From Sipunculus nudus (Eukaryota; Annelida; Sipuncula; Golfingiida; Sipunculidae), in the NCBI GenBank assembly GCA_026874595.1, contig CM049307.1, positions 28,497,079-28,561,078 on the forward strand: 64,000 nt of DNA, given 5' to 3'. Both the position numbers and the translations under genes were made by a program. Below are positions 12,431 through 24,423 of this stretch, one piece after another. Within the stretch, counting starts at the first letter, position 1. Each line of letters opens with the position of its first letter. The notes under the pieces are model-generated. The model ran no database searches and was not told the DNA's origin. It saw only the letters and a program-made list of their open reading frames with translations.

Positions 12431-14607
12431 ATGATGAAATCTTAGGGATAATTTATGTGATTCAATATTTATGGGTCTAAATAAAAGTGATTAATTAGTT
12501 CAAAATGTATATTAGTATTTCCCTAATCATAAAATAATCAAATTGATCTCGGGGGTAAAGTGTATTGTCATAGATCGCAATTGATGCAATTTGAGTCTGA
12601 ATATTAACTCCACTTATTTGATCACATACTTTTCACGTCAATTATATATTCGCTATATGCATCCTCTAGGAGCAATGAGCCTGAATACACTGCAGAGAAG
12701 AAACATGACACACTTTCGATAGTACAGAAAGAAATGACGCATTAGAGTAGATATAAAAAAAAACCTCTCTCTGATATGGAATTGTATATATTACATTCAG
12801 TCAATAAATTATCTCAATAGTCAAGTCAACAGAAATCAATCTGTTTACTATTCAAGTTCTCGACTTTTTCCATTTAAGGGTAAACCCCTGCAATAACAGT
12901 TTATTAAAAATACATTTAACACAGTTTAAGATTTATTATAGACCTCATGCATGTGGTAAATGTTGTTTTGAAAAGTAAAGCAAACGGCATGCTTTCTTAT
13001 TGTTTATGTATTGATGAACTTTCCATTCATTTTAATATGATATTTTAAACAAATATAAGATATTAAAAGAAACCTGTATGTCCAACCCAATTTTTAGTGG
13101 ACTTATTAATACGAACCCACATGATAGTATCAAACAACTTTTTTTGTGGATTGTCTCAATCATATATCTTTCTTGCTAAAATTTGGAATTATAATACACA
13201 AAATGTCAATATATAAGTAAACTTAGCCTTCCAAGCATTTGTATAGTGCAGATATCCCATGAATTGAATTTTCCAAAAGTATAAGGTGAACACTCCTTTG
13301 AGAAAGGTTATGATATATTTCGCTAGCCTAGCTGGCGGTAGCATTTCTTGTTCTTTCAATTCCATCCATCAGTTGCCCTTTTTACCTCATCATCACTGAA
13401 CAACGAATACAAGTTGAAAACCTTATAAAATATTCGACTGATACCTTTGAAACCAAAACATACTATTGAGAGAGAAGATAGATCCCATTTACAATTTGAG
13501 CATTACCTGATCTGATTTATTTCGAGTAAAATGATTACAAATATCGATTTACGGAATTTCCCAATAGTTTAGTTTTATTAATATAATTTATAATATTCCA
13601 GTTCATGTACTACGTATACATTGATTTCATTATAAATAATTAAATGTTCACATGTTCATGCATGGACCCTTAACGTTAAAACACCTACTACAAGGCTAAC
13701 AATAACACACCTCCTTTGTCTGACTTTTGGGGTGCTGAAAATAATGATATGCCCCAGAACTCTGAGATCAGAGGTCACCGTAATCTAATTTCGGGTTTCA
13801 AGAGAGGCCTGCCCAGGGACAGTCTGGATATTAAGGTTCAACAATTACAAATTTTACACGCTAGAGAATAGCCAATATGGTTCAAAATTAGGGCCTCTCG
13901 ACCATTTTGGAAATTAAGAACTGTTCGTTTCATAATATTTTGTTAGACATTTAGTATATTATCCAGGGATATTTCCGAGATGAATGGTAGAAGAATAAAT
14001 TCTGTTGTAATTTGTGGTGGCTCGGGTCATTTAATTAAATAACTGGACTTCTTTGTCTACTGGACTACTTTGTTGTCTGCGATTGTGTGCCTTTGTGTAG
14101 CGTTTGAAAACCTTTACCTCCATTTTAGCTATAAATGTCGGCAACCTATCCTTGCAGATAAAATGAGGTCTCGCATTCATAGAAACGGGTTGAATATTCC
14201 TAATGCTTCTCATCCACTTTTTCTTCACGTATAAATCCCTGTAAACCTGTCTTGTTTTAGCTCAGGCACCAGGAGGTATAATACAAATTCTTAATATACA
14301 ATCTGTGAACGATGACAGACGACGGTATATGGCAGCCGAATCTATTATTGCTTACACTTTTTTTAATTTTAAATAAAATATATTAAACAAGCTGCACCCT
14401 TGGAAAATCCACGGCTCTCTCTGATGTATATTTTTGTAATGAGCTGATAGGTAGGAATCGACGCATATTTTAAACCTAAGGTTTTTGCAGGAACTTTTGC
14501 CATGTGTTTCACTTATATGATATTATTATTATTTCTGCTAGAATTCTCCAGGAACACCCTCCCCTAAAATATCAACATCGAAAGAAAAATTATTCTATTC
14601 CAGAAAT

Positions 14608-14625
14608 CACACACACACACACACA
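14608..14625. repeat. (CA)n microsatellite
   Basis: About nine CA units. Confidence 0.9.
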
Positions 14626-15089
14626 TACAAATAAATTTTGGAAAGAGACGTTAGGCATATACAGGGTGTATGAATTAATAAGTGAGAAGTTTTTTTCCCG
14701 ATAAACAATATAGGTCCGACAGCTTCATTACTTGGGAAATATCTTAGATATAAAGATTGTATAAAGAAGCATTCTACCGTGAAATTATATGAAAGATGGT
14801 TTGTATTAGTTGAAGCTCAGACGACATAGTTAAACACGATGTTTATTCAGTGTAGTCAGTCGAGGGTATAGTCTAAGGCATGTTAACAGACACATGCGTT
14901 ATTTGTATACACATGCATATGTCGTTGAAGTCTCTTGTACGCGAAACGTATAGCTACCAATGAGAAAAAGATAGTATTAAATTTTTGGTTTATGTGCTGT
15001 AAATTGTTATGGAATATGCAGGACTGATGCAAAACTGACAACTCACCCAGATAAAAAGAAAGCAGGTTGATATATTTTTTCGAAGGCAT

Positions 15090-16560
15090 TAAGCAAAGAA
15101 ACCACTACAGCCTTGGTTCGTTGCATTGTCTTTCAAGTTAAACTGCATCCGTAACCGATAACATTTTTGAGGCAATCAGAATCACCATAATATTTCTCTT
15201 AAGTGCCATAATCACAATTCTACAAAGGAATAATTATAATAAGAATAAGAAGCCGCCAATTATACAGTTGTTCTGTCACTCGCACTTATGAACGAACGAC
15301 TGATTTGTAGATTCTGGCGGGGGTTTCAAAGTCCCAAAGAGATTGAGAACCTTTAGAAGTGTGTGCAATCTCCCCCGCTCCCCCTGGGCTTCCTTTTGAA
15401 AAAAAAACTTTTTTCCAGCAACCCATAAATCGCCCGAACTAGTAAACCATGGTTATCATGGAAAGATACTTCTGAATGTAAAAAAACTACAACATACCTG
15501 TAAACCTATAAAACGGTGATCGTGTAAAGGGTCTCAGCTCTTTGTGTCCATTCAACGGAAAAGTGCTCCCCATTTAAAGATTCATGTGGACATGTGTTCC
15601 GCGCTTGAATTTAAAATATTTTCTTCCTTTTGACAGAGTTAACTTACTTAATAGGCGATATAATGGGAATGGGGGTCAGTGGGGATTACATGTCGCCTCC
15701 TGAATAAGCGTGACAGCGAAAAATGTTTTGCTGAACATTTTCAGAGGGTTAGGTTATAGACATTTCAATAGTCCATTTCAGTTTGGAGGTAATAAGAATC
15801 ACCACAATATATATTTTCTTATAAACCATTATGACAAAGGACTATTCCTTTGTTCCCGTGTGGAAGCCACCCATTCATATTCATTTGTTCTGCCACTCGC
15901 AAGGTGAACTCGTGTTACTAAAGCATGACAGTGTTCGCACATGAAACGCATACACGTGAAATGACTGATATTAAAGGAGATTCTGGTGGAGGTCTGTACA
16001 CCCTTACTACAGATTCTAGTTTGTTAATTATTTAAGATGTACTGGTGATTTTTTTTATATTTCGCCATCCCTACAGAACACGGGTCTTAACATATAAATG
16101 TGAACCCCTCTCCCCCACCCGACCCGAATGATAATTAAGTTGTGGGGCTTCTTTTTGAAAGAAAAAAAATAATAAAAAAACACATGACTTGCCGAATGTT
16201 TGAATCCATAGTTATCATGGACAGATATTTTTTAATGTATAAAAGTCAACATACCTGTAACCCATGAAAATTTTGTCAAACGGTAGTCACATCACTGGAC
16301 TCAGTGCCCAGTGTTGACCAAATTGAAAAGCCCTCGTAATGATAGCGGAGTCATGTGGTCTTTGGATTAAAAACCTTTACTTCCTTTTGAGAGAGAAAAT
16401 TCCTTACAATGGTGTTTACAATGGATATGGGGGATCAATGGGGATTATAGTGGACCTGCACGGAAATGCGTTTTGGGCAGGACATGCGCTCTGGCCACGG
16501 TCTTAACAGGCCAGTGAAAATACCCGAGGCGCCTCCTGAAAAAGCGTCACAGGAGTGGAG
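15090..16560 (+). repeat. Two-copy diverged tandem duplication of about 700-800 bp
   Basis: Landmarks occur twice in the same order: AATCACCATAATAT (15180/15795), GTTCTGTCACTCGCA (15269/15886), GATTCTGGCGGGGG (15311/15979), GGTTATCATGGA (15451/16209), AACATACCTGTAA (15491/16249), TACTTCCTTTTGA-like (15625/16380) and GCCTCCTGAATAAGCG (15696/16532). The spacing grows from 615 to about 836 bp through indels. Nothing in it looks coding. Confidence 0.75.
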
Positions 16561-17642
16561 GACCTTGTAGCACAAAAGAAATAGGGGCACATTATCGGGA
16601 AATATTAAAATTATTAATTATTCAGCTTTATAGGGCATAGTCCCGCAAAATAAAACAAACTTGTTCTAGAAGATTGCACCACCGATACGTCTGCCGAATT
16701 TGGAAAGTCAAATCAGAACGGAAGCAGGTAAACCTTGGTCTAGAAAAAATCCAACTCCGTATTCACCTGTTCAGGTGTCTTAAGTCAAATTCAATGCATA
16801 TACAAATATACACATGCTCAGCTGTATCCAAGTCCCAATATGTACAGGACCTATATTACGCCCCGATACTTGTAATATATATATATTACTTCTATCACTT
16901 TCTGATTAGATGCATAGGGATACGTTTTTCAGCTGGTAGATTCTTATATTTCTAGTTGATTTGCGTATTCCTCGGTCCAATAAAAAATTATGAAAGTTTT
17001 GAGCAAAAAAAAAAAAAATCTGAGCGAACAGTTTTTCCCAACAAAGCAATCCTATTGATAAGGGTGTAGATACAAGTTACAGACACATCTTGAAGCTATT
17101 GATTGTTTGTTGGTGACATAAATACACAATTATAGTAACTTCATCACAGTGGGCAGCTTAAGTAGGAGACGCATTCCACCTGTCCAGATAAACATCCAGA
17201 AATTGTGAAATAACTTATTATGACAAATCGTATTCCGCTTTTCTCTTCACTTTTGTTTTTTTTGTCCAACTCCAGATTATCGTCTAATGTTACTTTTGAA
17301 TGTGTTAAAATATATCTTCTTCAGTTAAAATGATCTCTGTAAGCTAAAAGATATGTAGATCGACATTGCAGTATTTCTGTATTAAGGGGTGAAGCTTTGA
17401 TATTGAATATGCTCCTTTTTTCTTTTGTTTCAAACAGAACAAGGCATACATAAAGAAAAACGAACATACATTAAACGGTTTCATTTACAATCGTTTTCCT
17501 TGGTCCTGTCTATAAAAATCAGTTTAAAAATATAGAATGAGAGAACAGTAAACAAAACCATAAAGACATATACATAGAACTCGGCAAAGTAAAAAATAGC
17601 CATGGAAGGCGGCCATTGAACTTTTCGGCTTTTGTGTATTAA

Positions 17643-17846
17643 GGGGCCATTACACAGAAAAGCGACCTTTCTGCCTCCCGTGTGCGACCACAAAATTTAC
17701 CAGGTCTATTTACAAGTATGGCTGAAACAGATATGGAGCAATTACACAGAAACAGGTTTTCTGGGGTTAGGCGACCATTGAGCGTCCTAGTCATTTTTTG
17801 GTTGCTCAAAGGTTGCACAAAGGTAGCAGCCCTGTGTAAGGGACCT
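17643..17846. mobile_element. Small TTAA-flanked MITE (about 204 bp)
   Basis: TTAA at 17639-17642 and 17847-17850 bracket imperfect inverted repeats of about 30 bp: GGGGCCATTACACAG...CGACCTTT on the left and AAAGGTAGC...CTGTGTAAGGGACCT on the right. Overlapping ORFs on both strands reflect the palindromic layout, not genes. It is unrelated in its interior to the 700 bp MITE family. Confidence 0.65.
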
Positions 17847-19309
17847 TTAAATATCCTAGCCTCGGTTATGGCTAACCCCGGTAATCGGAGATGATTTATC
17901 GAAATTTTCTTCACTGGAATACAAACCTGCCTAGGTTCTTATCTCTTTTGAGCAATCTTATTCACAGAATGATATCCCGAAAGAAAGTGAAGTGTGAAGT
18001 CATTAAGACTGCGCGGTTTTTTAATTTAAATAGCTCTCTCTGGTTATATATTTGTGTGTAGGGCTCTAACATAAAGAAAATGTATGATTTTATAAAATTT
18101 AGTATCAAAATTGATTGTAACTTGTTCTTTTCAAGTTCGGAACTATCCTTTGAATGATGTGTGTCTAAGCATTATGTCTCGTATATTGTTTTGAGTTAAA
18201 TGGCTACAAATATCAGTTTCAACAGCGAGTCACTGTATCAGCCATATTTTATATGTCACTTTAATGCCTTTGTGACTGGGTCTAGATAAAAAGACCTTTG
18301 ACATATCCATTCATTTGCTAGTTAACAACAGAATTTTTCGTTGGGCGGGTTCATAAACATAAAAAATTAAACAACATATGAACGATCGCAGACTGTATCC
18401 CTTTTATTCAGGCTAAATGATTTCAATTCGATAATGACATTGATTATTGATAAACTATAACGCTGATACCCCTTGTGTTTACGATAATACTAATAGTATA
18501 TAAATGTTGTCAATTCAAGTAAATGTTTGACATATGTTAATAAGCAAAAATGTCATGTCTAATATAATACGTCAAAATGCTATAAAGTGTGTAAACTATA
18601 CTGCGCCAGAAACACTATCACTTAGAAAGATAGAGAGTAAAGCATATGACTGAAAGTGTTATAAATAACATGTCACGTGGTGGTCGACCTGTCGTGCCTG
18701 GTATAGTTAATTATACCCTATAAGCACACCTGCTTAATCCACGTTTTATATATCTTTACTGATTGTGTTTTGTTAAACGTTTCCAGTCGGTCGTACATGT
18801 TCTAATTTTCCAGATGGCACGCGACCCAGGCATTTTGCTATTCTTTCATGTTACAAGCGCACTGTCAGTCGTTTTGGTCTTGAGTAGTTTAAAGGGGCCC
18901 AATCACCTAAAAGCATATTGAATGAACACGAAAAATAGCTTCTTTCCTTCAAAATAAATCTGTACCTGCCAAAATATTGCCTTGACACCGGTTGCTTGCT
19001 CCTGTAAATTAGTGTTAAAAACAGTGAACCGGGCGCGATGGCAGTTGTTAACTGAAAAAATGCGCCGTGTTGGCTGCATGACGGACACATTTCGATGGGC
19101 TCCGTATATATTTGAGAATTTCTTCAGCACTGTGCATCACACAACTTCGAAAATCTGCACAAGTATTGATATTGACCCCAGGAATACTGTGAGAGACTTT
19201 GAACTATGTCTGGTCTGTTTTTTCTTATGCTTTGTTGACGACCAATCTGTGTGGATATCACTGGTCATTCTAACCGTATTCCACCATTGTAGTTGCGTGG
19301 CAGTCAACC

Positions 19310-22300
19310 ATGACCAAAGTGGGGCTCAAGTACAGTGTGGACCAGCTTTTGAGATTGAGGTCACCTGCACTTAGGGTAAACACTGACCACTCGCCATTAT
19401 CAGAATTATGGAATACTCTGAAAAGCTTTGGTATTCATAAACACACTCTCAGAGGAACCAGGGCAGGTCAGTATCATGCAAGACCAATTCCACCCATTAT
19501 CACCCCAAGGACTGTTACTTTTCCTGGTAAACAAATAACCCAATGTTGGGACAATCTTGTCAGTGTACCCCGAGCGGTAAATACCACCCAGTCTACGGTG
19601 TCTAAGATCAGCGCATCGGCTGTTAACAGAAGTAAGAACATACATATATGTCTCCTAAATCTCTGGTCAGTCTGTAATTAAAAAAACAGCAATAAATGAT
19701 TTCATTGTTGACCTGGGAATAGATATTCTGGCCCTTACTGAAACCTGGCTCAAGGGTGACACTCGTGACGATGTGATCCTTCATGACATGACCCCTCCCG
19801 GATATAAAGTATTACAACAAGCCAGAAAGGCTAGAGGTGGTGGCATAGCAATTGTATGTCATGAGAATATTGATGTCAAACGTGTGCCTATCAACAGCAG
19901 AGGCCAGTTTTCATCTTTTGAGGTCTTAGTTTTTGATATTTCAATGAAACAATCAACCAGAGTATTTGTGGTGTATAGGCCTCCTCCATCTGGAAAGAAT
20001 GCTCTTACTTATAATCTCTTTCTAACCGAATTTGCTGATTTCCTTGAACAGCATATCACGTCGTGTTCTAAACAAATTGCGATCCTCGGTGATTTTAATA
20101 TCCATGTAAAAAATGATGACAGAAATGCACGGGAATTCCGTAGTTTGATTGAGCGCTTCGGTCTCGTACAGCATGTATGTCAGAGCACACATCGTAGTGG
20201 CCACACACTTGATCTCGTCCTCTCACGATCAAATGATAACTTGGTCAGCAATGTGGAGTCTCAGGACCACGGATTTCCAGATCATTATCCTGTTTTTTCT
20301 ACTTTGTGCTTACAGAGACTGTTAAAGCCAAAAAAATCTATCTCGTATAGAAAGCTAAAAGCTTTGAATGTGACAGATCTAGCCAGTGACATACAGAGAT
20401 CTGTGCTGTCTACTGATTTCAGTGCCTACTCTCTGAATGATCTTGTCTCTCTCTACAACACAGAACTGTCTACCCTGCTTGATGCCCATGCCCCTGTGAA
20501 AACGCGAGTTATTGCCATACGAAAAGATGCAGAATGGTATACAGATGAGGTCAGGGCTGCAAAGCAATTACGTAGACAGTTGGAACGGTTGTGGAGGATA
20601 ACCGGACTTGCAGTCCATCGTGACATGTTCATTCAGAGATCGAAGGTCAATCGCCAAATTAAACTGTCAAAGACTAGTTACTATAGTAAAAAGATTGCAG
20701 AGTGTCAAGACAACTCGAAGGAGTTGTTCAGAGTGGTAAACACCTTGCTGGGTAAGGATAAGACGGTACCTCTTCCAAGGAAGCCAGTTACTGACCTAGT
20801 TGAAGTTTTCAGTTCCTTCGTTGTCTCCAAGATACAGGATATCAGGGAGTCCATTCGAGCAGACATTTCTTACTCTGGACCTACATTTTCGAGCACTCGC
20901 GTACTTACTCCCATGAGGAATTTGGCTCCTGCCACCGTGGACGAAATCGGGCGTATTATCTCAGCATCTGCCTCCAAGCAATGCGACCTTGACCCCCTAC
21001 CGACCACACTGCTGAAGGCATGTTCCAAGGAATTAACTCCTGTCATTACACACATGGTTAACCTGTCACTTTCAACTGGTGTATTTCCACAGAACTACAA
21101 AACCGCTCTCTTCACTCCGCTTATTAAGAAATCTACATTTGATCCTGAAGTTTTAAAAAACTTTACACCTGTCTCTAATTTGGCGTTTGTTTCCAAAGTA
21201 ATGGAGAAGGTCGTGTGTTCACGACTCCACAAACATCTTGTAGATAATAATTTAGAGGAGCCATATCAATCAGCTTATCGGGCTGGACACTCCACAGAGA
21301 CTGCTACTTTGAGAGTACATAATGACATCCAGTGTGCTCTTGGAGAGATTAATTGTGTACTTCTAGTCATGATTGACTTGTCAGCTGCCTTTGATACGGT
21401 CAATCATGAGATCTTGCTTTGATACACTTCGGTCAATGGGAGTTACTGGCACTGCCCTAGAATGGTTTGCATCATATCTTTGTAAACGTAGCCAGTCAGT
21501 CCAAATTGAAGGGATTAAGTCTAAGTTACAAATATTGGACTGTGGTGTGCCCCAGGGCTCTGTCTTAGGACCTGTCCTCTTTACTCTTTACACTGCTCCC
21601 TTAGGTACTTTACTTCATGAGCGTGGATTTTATAATATGTATGCTGATGATTCTACTTTGTATTTGATTTTCAGGCCTGAGCACCTCAGCAATAACATCA
21701 CATATATGGAGGCTACTGCTGGTTTAGTACGTAAGTGGATGGCCAACAACAGCTTGAAAATGAATGATGATAAAACAGAGGTGATGCTGATTACACCTAA
21801 ACATTTGGCAACAAAGATTAAATGTCCAAATCTTCTAATCGTCGAACATTAAGTTCAACCATCTCAGTGGATTCGAAGCCTTGATGTTTATTTTGATTCT
21901 CATTCCACCATGGAGCAGCATGTGAACACCATATGCCGTGTGGCCTACATGCATCTCCACAACACCTATAAAATAAAAGCGTATTTGGATCAACGCTCTC
22001 TTGAGCGCCTGATCCACGCTTTTGTCACCACCAAGTTAGATTATGGAAATGCTTTACTTCTTGGGTATCCGGCTTCATTAATACAGAGGCTTCAGCGAGT
22101 TCAAAACAGCGCAGCCCGTATACTAAGTGGATGTGACAAGTATGACCATATTACACCTGTATTGCGGGAGCTGCACTGGCTCCCTGTAAGTCAGCGTATT
22201 AAATTTAAGGGGGCCATACTACTTTTCAAGACCAAACATCGCATGACCCCGGTCTACTTACAGGATATAATTCATTCGTACACACCATTTAGATGCCTCA

Positions 22301-22500
22301 GATCGGCCGATCATGACTTACTTTTTGTTCCACATACAAAGTCTTCCATGGTTGCTCAATGAGCATTTTGTGTGGCAGGTCCCACTTTGTGGAATTCATT
22401 TCCTTTAGAATTAAGAAAAGCTGAGAGCCTAACTGCTTTTAAAAAAAAATGCTTAAGACATACTTATTTGTGCAATAGTTCGATTAGCTGTGATTTTGCA
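19310..22500 (+). pseudogene. LINE endonuclease/reverse transcriptase ORF, frameshifted
   Basis: Order of parts: a leader (SVDQLLRLRSPA to LLNLWSV), an apurinic-type endonuclease with ALTETWLKG, ARGGGIAIV, VYRPPPS, ILGDFN and PDHYPVFS motifs, then reverse transcriptase with LIKKSTFDPEVLKNFTPVSNL, SAYRAGHSTETA, DLSAAFDTVNHEILL, CGVPQGSVLGPVLFTLY and the catalytic MYADDSTL, then the C-terminal HWLPVSQRIKFK domain and GPTLWNSFP. Single-base shifts break the frame near 19670, at about 21418 (an extra T after EILL) and near 21860; an in-frame TGA at 22360 truncates the tail. Longest intact segment: 19773-21422. The key endonuclease and YADD residues survive, so decay is fairly recent, but this copy cannot make the full protein. 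Confidence 0.9.
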
Positions 22501-22757
22501 TATATGCAGATTTTCAATTCTATACCGTAATTATATCTACACTTTTATAGATTTAATGTCGTTTATTGGTTTAGTAAAATAGGTAATGTATATTAATGGA
22601 TTATGTGCATGTTTTATCTAGCCTAAGTAATATTTAAATGTTTGTCTTAATTTTTATTTAATGAATATTTTTTCTCATAGTCATTTTTATGCAAATGCTT
22701 GCTTGTAATAGCGTTTTAGAGCACAACAATGTGGATTTTACGCTTTACAAAATAAAA

Positions 22758-22787
<30 letters not shown>
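22758..22787 (+). repeat. (ATT)n tail of the LINE
   Basis: About ten ATT repeats directly after AATAAAAT mark the 3' end of the CR1-like LINE. Sequence similar to the interrupted MITE resumes shortly after. Confidence 0.9.
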
Positions 22788-22788
<1 letters not shown>

Positions 22789-23189
22789 AAAACCGCCCGT
22801 GGAGCCGTGTGCATCGATCGCTGAGCCACAACACGTCAATCAGGAGATCCCCTGAATGACTTAGCAAAAAATGTAATACATGTTCCCGCTGGCTGAAACA
22901 TCGCGTGTTGCGGTTCACAATCCTACCTTCGGTCACGCGGCCTTGTTATGGTAAACAGACATAAGGGACTGTGTTTACTAACACGCAGAGCCATAACGAG
23001 GTGTTGTATAGTCGTCTGCGAGGTACTGAGACTGTGTGCTGGGATTGTTTTGCTGGGCACCTTTTTGTATAACGCACAACTAAACCGATAGTGTGCAGGA
23101 ATATGCATAATATTGCTCCTGATTATTTCCCTTTAACTATTTAGCGGAACATCTCCCTTGATAATGACATGAAGGAATAGTTTCACTGT

Positions 23190-23991
23190 TGTTACGGAAC
23201 TAACAAAAACAGATCACGTATGCGTGATGAACACAAATTTTGTAATGGAGATAAAAAAAAAACAAATCAGATCCTGCAACACTAGGCAGCGTGAAATGTC
23301 TAGGGGAATGAATAAAGAAGTCAGTGTTTTTTTTTTGTTAACAAATAACTATAATTCATTCTTAAAACAACCCTAACAATACAATACACTAAATCAATAC
23401 AATTATACAGTAAAACAGCGTTATAGTAACAAGTCAATATAATCACACAGAAAGATAATGGTACAGTACCTCGATACCAACACCATCACAACGATAAGTC
23501 CTTTAAATGTAAACTCTCTCGGAGAATAACAGCCAAGTGGAACGTTCTTGCAACAACACAGAAAGTAAACTGAAGTCCAAATGTACAAAATCCAGGAGAA
23601 AGTTCTTGAAAATCTATAATAGCCGCATTCGTCGGATAAGGTCTTGACACACGCTTCTGTGTCCGCTGGTATCTGCTCTGCTCTGCCGTCTGCCCACTGG
23701 TTCTAAAAAAACAGCCCCTTTATATACCTTCACACCCCAAGCCGGGAATTTTCCACTTCTCGAACAGTCTATAAGGACCCTACTCAACAGTAAATACGCG
23801 TTTCAGGAATTCTCTAGAAAGACATAGCCGTGTGTCTCTACACATACCAGGCTCATCACCTGACCCACGACCAGGCGTGAAAACCCTAGGCTCACATGAC
23901 AACGAGAGTTCAACCAGCACGGATTAAACATAAAATGTAACAACAACACGAGTTACGCCCGTGTCACACAATAAAAAGAGCACCTGTAACA
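23190..23991 (-). mobile_element. Solo LTR, copy 2
   Basis: Starts TGTTACGGAAC and ends GCACCTGTAACA, flanked by CTGT (23186-23189 and 23992-23995). On the minus strand it has a TATATAAAGG box near 23717-23727, which suggests minus-strand sense. It lies 57 bp beyond the right end of the LINE-interrupted MITE, so at least three independent insertions are stacked here. Confidence 0.87.
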
Positions 23992-24139
23992 CTGTATTTT
24001 TTGTTTTGTTTACTCGTTGGTATTTAGGATCTTACGTCACGAGATCGGAGTAGCAGCAGGTTCCTTGGCTTTAAGAAATTGTCCTTATACAAGACAAGGC
24101 TCGCACGTGGCCAATGTAATCTTCGATATGTTCCTGTTA

Positions 24140-24423
24140 GACATCGACTTAACATCAGAGCAACATCATTTTAACACCGGGAAACATCGGAGCGAAATCG
24201 AGGCGCGAGAGAACGTCGGGGAGATATCTGGACATTTTTTAACATGTTCAAGATTTTTTATAATCGGGATGACACCGGAATATATCTGGGTGACATCGGG
24301 ACAAGACATTGAGACATATGATAACACATCGGGGTGACATCAGCGATGTGTGATCCATTATAGTTATAACATTACATCACTGGGTATACATGCTAACACA
24401 TCGCCGAGATCCCCCCCCCCCCC
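24140..24423 (+). repeat. Degenerate short repeats of GACATCGGG type
   Basis: Variants of (G)ACATCGGGGTGACAT recur irregularly at 24180, 24215, 24268, 24293 and 24325, ending at a C13 run (24411-24423). The ORF across 24017-24337 reads this repeat and shows no family similarity. Confidence 0.4.

Larger units (their letters stand above)
11666..15089. other. Anonymous AT-rich DNA
   Basis: Only the possible repeat relic at 12290-12430 and a (CA)n tract stand out. Confidence 0.45.
19052..22787 (+). mobile_element. CR1-like non-LTR retrotransposon (LINE), degenerate
   Basis: Near full-length LINE of about 3.7 kb with an endonuclease-reverse transcriptase frame, a short 3' UTR, AATAAA near 22750 and an (ATT)n tail at 22758-22787 rather than poly(A). 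A microsatellite-like 3' end and the HWLPV...RIKFK...AF..AGPTLWNSFP C-terminal signature are typical of the CR1/Rex-like LINE group. The 5' limit is set where the interrupted MITE stops matching, near 19051. The stretch 19052-19310 shows no clear coding and may be 5' UTR. Confidence 0.85.
18893..23132 (-). mobile_element. TTAA-flanked MITE, copy 1, split by a LINE
   Basis: Two half-elements in minus orientation bracket the CR1-like LINE. The left half (18893 to about 19051) starts AGGGGCCCAATCACC and runs to the GGGCGCGAT word. The right half (about 22789-23132) contains CCACAACACG, GCTGGCTGAAACAT and CACGCGGCCTTGTTATG and ends CTGATTATTTCCCT. TTAA flanks both outer ends (18889-18892 and 23133-23136). 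The two halves align in order with the intact copies at 35153 and 38388, apart from an internal deletion in the right half and poorly resolved sequence at the junction. TTAA duplications are typical of piggyBac-type elements, but no transposase is present. Confidence 0.8.
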
